From NCBI GenBank assembly GCA_015698045.1, contig BLAL01000065.1, forward strand, positions 310,001 to 374,000: 64,000 nucleotides of DNA. Direction: 5' to 3'. Every line of letters begins with the position of its first letter. Positions within the stretch are counted from its first letter, which is position 1. The position numbers and the translations under genes are program-made. This stretch comes from Rhizophagus clarus. Its lineage: Eukaryota > Glomeromycota > Glomeromycetes > Glomerales > Glomeraceae. Positions 56,962 to 64,000 of the stretch are shown piece by piece. The notes beneath the pieces were generated by a model. That model did not search any database and was not told the origin of the DNA. It saw nothing but the letters and a program-made list of their open reading frames with translations.

Positions 56962-59484
56962 TAGGGTTGGTAAAGTCGGTCCTAGTCCAGTTTTAGTCCT
57001 AAGACTTGCAAGTCCTATCTGATGGACCTACAAACTAAGTCCATATATGATTAGTCCAGGACTTGTGTCCGACCAAGTCCAGTTCTGGACTAGATCCTAA
57101 GACTCAGTCCTAAACCAGTTTAACGTATAACATTTATTATAAATTCTGTATTAAAAATATCAAAAATTTTTTTTTTTCTATCGTTTTTCTTAAAATTAAT
57201 ACAAAAAACATCATAAAAATAAAAAAAAACTTCAAAAAAATATACTAAACGTTTTATTTGTATAAATGATGATCATATGTTAATATGTTATACAACGTAA
57301 TACTAAATACTGCATTTAACAAATAAAACATATTTGAATTACTTCAACCGAATTTGTTCACCAATATTATTCTCAATCCAACTTTTTGTACATAACGATG
57401 CTCTTGCAGTCTCTGGACATAAACGATTTTAAACTTTGGTGATTGTATTTCCTGCAACAGAAAATGCTTGTTCACAGACTATACTTGTGGATTATATTGT
57501 TAAGTAGTCTTTTGCCATTAGTGAGAGTACCGGAAATTCAGTGGAGTGGGCTTGCCACCAAAGAAGCGCTTCCACGTTTTCATCACATGGCAAAGCTAGA
57601 TATCTTTCTATTTCAGCAAAATCAGGGCTAGGTGAGGGTGGCAGTGTTGTTTCAGCAATTACTCCTATGTGACATTTTTTTAGTTGACGAAAATATTCTC
57701 TTGATGATGTAGAAGGAAGGGAAGCTTGTGATTGTGGCTTTTAGAAAAGATAGAAGGAAAATTGTTCACGTAAAATGGCAATAGCATTTATCGTTGGTTC
57801 ACCTGGTTCAAAAAGAGAAATTTTATTTCAGGGGTCTAATATTGATGAGATGGTAGTATTATTATCAATAATTAACCAGTATTCTTTAAGTTTTTCATTT
57901 ATTGAAGCAGCTAATATGTATTGTCTGAATCCATCCTCCCTTTCCACACAATACTTTAGATGATCATGAATTTCATTAAAGTAAAATCGAACATTAGCAA
58001 TAGTTGGGTACAACGATCCTGAGAGGTTTTTTGTTGCTCTTTCAAGGGGTTCTAAAATGATCGCTGTTTTCTTTGATTAATAATTAAAAAGGATTTAATT
58101 TTGTAAGTAGTAATAACGAAAAAAAAGAAACTTGTTATTAAAAAAAAAATATTATTTCATTTTTACCTTTATCTTCGTCCATGCTTCAACATCTGGTATT
58201 AATTCACGCACACTATCATATTTGGCTGCAAGCATTTTCAATGCCGTTTCCATTCGCTGTAACTTACAAAGCATGTAATAGGTAGAGTTCCACCTTGTTT
58301 CTATGTCTATTTCTGGCCGAAGGTACTCAAGTTTCTCTATAACACATAATTCATGTAATTCATTATATAATAAGACTGAATTTTTAATTTTTGATATTAG
58401 TTGTCGCACTTCTACTATTTCTTGATCAACTATTTCCATTCCTTGCTTAACTGCAAGGTTAAGTATATGTGCTAAACAACGATAATGGCTGAAGGTAAGA
58501 TTATTTAATTCTTTTTCAAATTTTTCTGATAATTTCCATCCACATACTAACATCGCAGATTTATTATCTGTAGTAAGTGCTAATGCTTTATCTGCTAAGT
58601 TGAATTCATTAAGAACATTAGTGATTGCTGCTGCCATATTGATTCCTGTATGCCGAATTTTAAAAGAAATAATATCAAGTAAAAAACGTCGAAGAACCCA
58701 ATTTTGGTCAATATAATGAATTGTTAGGCCAAGGTATGCTTCGCTACTTATAGTTGATGTCCACATATCAGCAGTGAAGGAAACTTTGCTGGATATTTTT
58801 TGTAAATCATAGCCAATATTAGAACGACGTTCATTAAATTCATCAATAATCATTTCTTTTATTTGATGTCGATCAGGAATTTTGTAATGAGGATCGAAAA
58901 TATGCATCATTTCAATAAATTTTTCATTTTCTACAACACTAAAAGGTTGTTGATTATCAACAATCCAAATAACAACTGCTTTGTCTCGCACCAATTTTTC
59001 TTTTGCAGGTCAAGGATCTGTACATTTGAAATTTAATGTTGTTTGCTTTCTGACCTTTGGGATTATTATGTTGTGCTTATTTAAAAGATGCCATTCAATA
59101 GTAGTATTACTTGACTTAATAGAAAATACGTAATTGCACCTTTTGCATACAGGTACTCCCGGGTGAGCTGGGCTTTTGCAATCTACATAATTCCATAGAG
59201 GTGAAGTTTTTCGAGAACTTTCTTCAGTATGTAATATGTTATCCAAAATGTCATCACTCTCCAAGTCAACAAAATTGAACGTGTCATCTAAACTCATTGT
59301 GTAAGTTTGTACAACAAAAATTAAAACTGTGTAATATATATACCGAATGTAAAAACCCTTTTTATTGGTTAGGACTCATTTAAGACTAACTCCTTATTAG
59401 TCCAAAAAATTGGACTTAAAGATCTGCAGACTCAGTCTTAGGACTGAATCTTTAGGTCCGAAATAAGAACTTTTACTAACCCTA
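56962..59484 (-). mobile_element. hAT element 2, about 2.5 kb, with 8-bp target duplication
   Basis: The ends are TAGGGTTGGTAAA and the reverse complement TAGGGTTAGTAAA. Both sides carry GGGGTGGG, a perfect 8-base duplication, the hallmark of hAT elements. Within about 150 bases of each end are several AGTCC-type words, including AGTCCTAAGACT and its inverse, which look like subterminal transposase-binding repeats. Confidence 0.9.
57339..59297 (-). pseudogene. Transposase of hAT element 2
   Basis: Starts MSLDDTFNFVDLESDD at 59297. A BED zinc finger follows (VPVCKRCNYVFSIKSSNTTI...HLLNKHN). The hAT core is well kept from 58994 to 58152: SFTADMWTSTISSEAYLG, ALALTTDNKSAMLVCGW, YRCLAHILNLAV and DIETRWNSTYYML. 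An intron of about 90 bases (58170-58078) leads to ILEPLERATKNLSGSLYPTI. The dimerisation region ends the protein (EFPVLSLMAKDYL, CEQAFSVAGNTITK, SWIENNIGEQIRLK). Stops are few: TGA at 59012 (after TDP, Trp-like position), TGA at 57830 (after ILDP, Arg CGA expected) and about three others near the C-terminus. It is far better preserved than hAT gene 1, consistent with a later insertion. Confidence 0.85.
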
Positions 59485-60425
59485 GGGGTGGGGGATAAGC
59501 GCCTATAGTAAAAAAATATTAGCTAATATATGTCACTGCCCTTATTTAAAAAAAAATTCGTTAATTAAACTAATTTAATTGTTTAAAATAAAACTATACA
59601 ATTTAAAAAATAAGTTCATATAAGAAATCAAAATTATTAACTGAGCTAATTATTAAATATAATTAACTGAGCTAATTATTAAATATAATTAACTGAAAAT
59701 ATTTACTACGCTTAAAATAAATAAAACTATATATAATACAATTTTTTACTAATGTAATTTCATTATTATAGAAAAAGAGCAAGACAATCTTGAAATCGAA
59801 GACATATCTGCAGAATATCTGTCATTATCACCAAATAACTTTAATCCCATAATTGATACAATCAAGAAAGGAATTTTTGATGCTCTGTTTGATTATTGGA
59901 ACACCTCACCAAATTCTACTTTATTGGCCAATTTATTGGATCCTAGATCTAAAACAATGTATGATTGGTCTTTTGAATTACAAGAAACAGCAAAACATTT
60001 ATTGAATTCAGAATACAAGGAATTTAAAAATAACAAAATACCCGAACAAGCTCATCAACCTACTACTACTACCCAAATAACTCCAACTCAATCATTTGCA
60101 AGCAGGATTTTTGGTCCTTTTCAAACGCTACCATCAACAGATAATGAGGTTTGCTATTTAAATAATACCAATACTCCTCAAGCTTTTCCTGATATAGATA
60201 TATTCCAATAGTAGGTTAACAATAAGGAAAAATTTCCTATATTGTTATATTGTTTAAAATTGCATGTAAATACTTAGGAATACCTGTAACTTCAGTACCT
60301 TCTGAAAGACTTTTAGCGATGCAGGTAATCAAATAAGTTCCAAAAGAAATAGATTAAAGCCAGAGACTGTAAGCGAATTACTTTTTTTAAAAAGAAATAT
60401 AGAATATATTAATCCATTTGAATAA

Positions 60426-60670
60426 GAGCAGCTCAAATAATAAATAATATAAATAAATTTTTTGTAATTTTGAAACAATTTAAAATTTTAACTTTGATAG
60501 TTTGATTATTAGACTAATTTATTTGATTAAAACTTGATTGCTATTCTGATTGATTAAATTGGTCGATTAAACGGGACTAATCAATTTTGATCAATCATAC
60601 TTATCATAAAATAATCAATTAATCGATCAAAAGTTTTTGAAGCAATTAAATTCCCTATTATTACAGACCT
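60426..60670. other. Spacer with repeated TTGATTAA words
   Basis: Several GATTAA/TTAATC words at about 60515-60635, perhaps the right terminal region of hAT element 1 or an intron ending in TTACAG just before 60667. Confidence 0.3.
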
Positions 60671-61294
60671 ATGATCCATAAAAGTCAAATGGCTATTTGC
60701 TTCGATTGCTGGAAATTGGTAAAGATCACTGATGTAAAACCAAAAAAGACATATTTCAGCGGATGGCGCAGATATGGATATGAGATTAAATCCAAGGACT
60801 TGTTGAAATATCATTGGGATAACGAATGCTCCAAAGCTAAAACTGAGGATGGAAGTGCTCAACTTATCCAAAGAGCTTATAGAAATTATAGGAAGAGGCC
60901 CGTTTTATTAGCAAAACAAGTTTGGGAGGCAGTTAGAAATGATAACACTCCTAGGGAAAAAAAGTTTCTTAACATGCCTGGTAGAGAAATTCGTTGCACT
61001 GTAAACTTGGATATATGGTGTTCTATTAATGGATTATATAGACCTTATCATGTTCCGCTAGATCAATTTTATGATTATATAAGTTATTCAAAGCATAAGA
61101 GACGCCAATTATCTGATAGATTAGCCATAGCAAAAAATACTGCGCAGAAACATGCTCTTTTAAATTCTCAAAGACAGAAGGGATTTCATCAGGTCATGAA
61201 CAATGGCCGAAAGATGCAACCACTCTATCTTTGGAGCGATCAATCTAATATGCCTGTCAATTCTAGCAAGACTAGTTTGGGCGACCTTGCCTGA
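60671..61294 (+). CDS. IQ-motif protein of a mycorrhizal multigene family
   Basis: A 207-residue frame ending in TGA, preceded by a possible acceptor (TTACAG at 60661-60666), so an upstream exon may exist. The N-terminal third has WRRYGYEIKSKDLLKYHW and paired Cys (ICFDCW). The centre carries an IQ-like helix, AQLIQRAYRNYRKRPVLLAK, followed by VWEAVRNDNTP, a combination I associate with a large protein family in Rhizophagus. IQ motifs bind calmodulin, but that function is not shown here. The C-terminal part (YHVPLDQFYDYISYSKHKRR, basic) is polar and helical. There are no internal stops, unlike the neighbouring transposons. It could be a live gene or a family pseudogene. Confidence 0.55.
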   Translation: MIHKSQMAICFDCWKLVKITDVKPKKTYFSGWRRYGYEIKSKDLLKYHWDNECSKAKTEDGSAQLIQRAYRNYRKRPVLLAKQVWEAVRNDNTPREKKFLNMPGREIRCTVNLDIWCSINGLYRPYHVPLDQFYDYISYSKHKRRQLSDRLAIAKNTAQKHALLNSQRQKGFHQVMNNGRKMQPLYLWSDQSNMPVNSSKTSLGDLA

Positions 61295-61555
61295 AGCATA
61301 TTTTGATTCTGTGCGAAAAAATGCAAGGAAGGAGATAGAATGATAGACTTGATATCTTTCAATTCTCAGCTATATTTACTTTTGCGCAATTCAATCAAGG
61401 CAGTGATCGCCTAGTGTAATGTACGGTGTACCACCTGCAGATATTACCGTAAAACAGTCGTAAAACGCGTCTTATATCACGCGTCTATAAAAATGTTGTA
61501 GGACGAGATCTTTTTTATATTTATATTTTCTATCCCAACCTGACAAAACCACCGT

Positions 61556-64000
61556 ATGCCTCTTGATTTAGACAAAAAGGTAAAGATACGGTTACTTTAG
61601 AAAGTTTTTGGCTTTTTTGCGCCTTTTGTTTTTTCTTACTCCGCTACAGTTTGAAGGCTGGCAAAATGATTTGGACCCCGATGATTTCTCCCTTCTCTCC
61701 ATCCTGAAGTTCCGTAAGAAAAAAGATGATTTCTCGCATAATAGAGTGGTCGAGCATACTATTGTATCAAAGTTCGTTTCATTCGTTGCAGAAAATGCAG
61801 ATGAAAATTGGAGGAAGGCGGCCTCCATCCTTAACAAAGATGGTGAGCTAAAGGTTAGTCTAGTTAGGTTCATTATTGACACACATTGACACACAAAGTG
61901 GCGAAGGAATAGAAAAGAAGTTGGACGCTGTCAAAACAACCGCCTAAGTAACCTCACAACGCGTTAGGTTAACTATGGAGACTAGTTATGAAACTTCCTC
62001 CGGTGGGCTTCTTTTTAAATCTGCGTGAAGGCCAAGGACAACTCGTCTCAGTGCTAAGAACAACTCGTTCATTCGTAGTTCCCAAATGTTTCACCTTGAA
62101 TGTATTGAAATAAGTTAGCAGACTGTAATTCACTTCTACTTTTTTAAGTCCCAGGCTCAATGGGAATCTACTAAGTCTTTCTGGTGTGACGTCGAGCTTG
62201 AGAAAATCGAGAAAGAAAAACAATTAATAGAAAAGAAAATGGATCAAGCTGAGGTATTTGTCAGTTTAACTTGAATATTGGTGCATATGAACTGTACTAA
62301 CTGTTTCTTACTGTTTACAGATGCAATTTGGTTTGGATCAATCCTTAGCCGGAAATGAGGCTCAAGTTATCTTAAACAAGACAAAGTTGGGTATTTTATC
62401 GGATAGGAGTAATTTCAAGAGGAAAGCTACCCATACGGGCAAGGGCAGTACAGATCCATTAACATCATCCACAGAAAAGGTAACAACCGCTCTTCAAAGG
62501 TATTCTATTAATGTTTTCGCAATAATTTATATTTTTACATTAAATTTTTGAATTTTTGTAGGATGAGATTGATATTTTTTTTCAAAGCCCAAATGCGATT
62601 ATGAAACGTCCGAAATTGGATGAAAAGAACATTCTCAACGAGGAAGGGGTATGTTATTCACATTGTTTAACTATCGACATTAATAGTTTCAAATTCAGGG
62701 ATTTGTATAAGATTGTATTTACTCACCTAATACTTTTTTATGAACAGCCTATTAATTATTCACAAAAATTATTAAATGATGGGATCGAATTGGAAACACA
62801 TAAAAAGGTAAAAGATTATAGGTAAAGCTACAGGAACGTAAAAGCTTATGTATTTTTCTATATTTAGGCGAAAAAAGCTACGAGAGTTGCTTCAAAAACA
62901 AATACTCGGAAATCAAAAAATGCTTCAGAAACAAGTACTCGGAATAATAATGAAAAGTCTTCTGAGCAGTCTTCCTCTTCTGATCTAGGGCCCGAGGGCG
63001 ATGAAGAAATAAAGCTTGATTTTGCAAGCATTGAAAAAGAATTGTTACGGGGACAATCAAATGAGGTACATGTCAAGATTCTGGTGCTTTTATTCTGCAT
63101 ATCTCAACAGTTTACATCCGTTTTTAGTGGGAAGTCGATACCATAAATGTATCGCAAAGGTTTAGAAAATATCAAATAGAGATACTCGAGAAAGCGAAGA
63201 CTGATGGATTAAGATGGTGTGATTTCCATGAAGTGTTGTAAGTATTTTTGGTCATATAATGATTATATTGGATAATGTGTCAATGCTAACGATTTCTATT
63301 TATGCTCGATAGGGCATTGTCTTCCGTAATTGTATTAAATTCGCCTTGCCCCTACCCTGATCATATTTTCACCAATCGGGAATGGCGGGAGATTACACGT
63401 GAGAATCCCTATGTTATAACTGAACCGGTACTGCCATCGGAAGTATGTCTTTCTTTACGGAATTCTTTGGCAGAATTTATGGAAGGCAAGGCCCCTTTTT
63501 TATCCTTGGGAGATTCCGAAATCGGGCGGGTGGTCTCACGAATATTTAACGACATGTAAGTTTTTATCCCATAACATATATCTAAAACTGAGATCAGATC
63601 TGCCTTAACTTTTTATTTCATGCATAACAGGTGTAGCAGTGTTCCTAAAGTTTCTCCAACAAAAACTTCAGAGGACGAACACTGCTTTAAGTTGCTACAT
63701 CCAATAATCCGTCCATTGTTTTTCACCGATTCATGCGAAGAATACGTTATTCGACTGAATCGTGCTACTAGCGGTACGGCGAAAAGACCTGATTTTTCGT
63801 GCCTGGTTAACGATATTCCTATCCTGAATTCGGAGATAAAGCCACCCGGATTTACACCTCTTCAAGGACAAAAGGACAAGTTGAAGGTACAATTGAGAGC
63901 GCGAAAGTCAATCAATCAATTATTAAGAACGAAAGGTGGACCAGACGAAACGGTTTTGCTAACAAATCAAGGTATGTTTACTTGTAATCGGTAAAGCTTG
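61556..64000 (+). CDS. Multi-exon protein with an RPDF...SEIK (PD-(D/E)XK-like) signature, 3'-truncated by the window
   Basis: Ten exons with clean GT-AG junctions and matching phases: 61556-61579, 61650-61853, 62149-62253, 62321-62479, 62562-62648, 62748-62807, 62868-63065, 63128-63237, 63313-63555, 63631-63971, then a donor. About 510 residues are visible. The start gives MPLDLDKK-FEGWQNDLDPDDF. The middle is charged, with a coiled-coil-like ELEKIEKEKQLIEKKMDQAE and a Lys/Ser-rich, probably nuclear, stretch (exon 62868-63065). A globular part begins near exon 63128 (FRKYQIEILEKAKTDGLRW). In the last visible exon KRPDFSCLVNDIPILNSEIK places P-D, then E-x-K, with the spacing of PD-(D/E)XK nucleases; KSINQLLRTKGGPDE follows. 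I recall related multi-copy proteins in mycorrhizal fungi. Nuclease activity is inferred only. Confidence 0.7.

Larger units (their letters stand above)
56839..59541. mobile_element. PIF/Harbinger-type MITE, split by hAT element 2
   Basis: Perfect 29-base inverted ends (beginning GGGCAGTGACATATATTAGC) lie at 56839 and 59541, flanked by TTA on both sides, a 3-base duplication typical of PIF/Harbinger elements. Without the inner insertion it is about 170 bases long and non-coding. It sits in an intron of hAT gene 1. Confidence 0.85.
54774..60425 (+). pseudogene. hAT-type transposase gene 1, interrupted by nested insertions
   Basis: Pieces in order: a BED-type zinc finger (FFQAKTNGYAYCRYIADNNK...HIQNIH, about 54950-55075), then the core start (SITTDL-x-TSRVKIGYIGI, with TGA at 55450 for Trp, and SHTGKHIRNTI near 55560). 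NIVIIDNESNMIKAIREWNG...CTAHTLQLYVLKGL follows at 56100-56220, then LNDDEWNFLDKLIELLIPIE near 56570. After 59770 come NSTLLANLLDPRSKTMYDW and the C-terminal dimerisation block (VTSVPSERL, SDAGNQISSKRNRLKPETVS, ELLFLKRNIEYI) to TAA at 60423. A one-base frameshift lies near 60318. An intron-like gap from 56756 (GTAAGT) to 59771 (TTATAG) holds a MITE that contains hAT element 2. Terminal repeats of this first hAT element were not found. Confidence 0.78.

Noticed and set aside
1-64000. tRNA, rRNA genes and CRISPR arrays
   Set aside because: I saw no cloverleaf with B-box, no rRNA-like conserved block and no spaced identical repeats of CRISPR type.

Overview
The window looks like nuclear DNA of a fungus, most probably an arbuscular mycorrhizal one (Glomeromycotina, Rhizophagus-like). 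The sequence is very AT-rich, with many long A and T runs. Host genes are split by many short GT-AG introns. The gene families (Sel1-repeat, IQ-motif, SAM-dependent methyltransferase, CsbD-like, Myb/SANT-like) and the heavy load of nested transposons fit that group. The species call is inference, because no rRNA or other marker lies in the window.

Left part (1-9 kb): a Myb/SANT-like exon, a palindromic 33-bp minisatellite, a decayed multi-exon gene with in-frame TGA codons, a 171-172 bp tandem array, a fold-back repeat and about 2.4 kb of extremely AT-rich DNA.

Host-gene part (9-37 kb): a short Zn2Cys6 regulator (9.0 kb, +), mitoribosomal protein MRP51 (11.4-12.6 kb, -), a two-finger C2H2 regulator (14.5-15.5 kb, -), an ArsJ-like MFS permease with four exons (22.3-24.0 kb, +), a small unknown protein (27.1 kb, -), a Sel1-repeat protein (29.7 kb, +), a five-exon methyltransferase (31.1-32.4 kb, -), a CsbD-like stress protein (34.2 kb, +) and a ten-exon mitochondrial malonyl-CoA:ACP transacylase (35.3-37.2 kb, -). 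Two inverted copies of one small transposon flank the Sel1 gene.

Repeat part (38-60.5 kb): a 1-kb polypyrimidine tract, then two tandem 620-bp MITEs. The second MITE is split by a complete 9.6-kb Gypsy LTR retrotransposon. That element has TG/CA LTRs, a primer-binding site, a polypurine tract, gag, a textbook -1 frameshift signal (slippery heptamer, 6-nt spacer, 9-bp hairpin), protease, reverse transcriptase, RNase H and integrase. Between integrase and the 3' LTR it carries an antisense, intron-containing gene for a SAM-domain protein with a nuclease-like C-terminus. Next come a decayed DDE transposase and a hAT transposase gene. One intron of the hAT gene holds a Harbinger-type MITE, which is itself interrupted by a second hAT element with a perfect 8-bp target duplication.

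Right end (60.6-64 kb): an IQ-motif gene and a clean multi-exon gene that runs off the window. That gene encodes an RPDF...SEIK signature, consistent with a PD-(D/E)XK nuclease-like fold.

A recurrent theme is that the degraded elements are interrupted largely by TGA where tryptophan is expected, while apparent host genes use TGG for Trp and TGA as a real stop.
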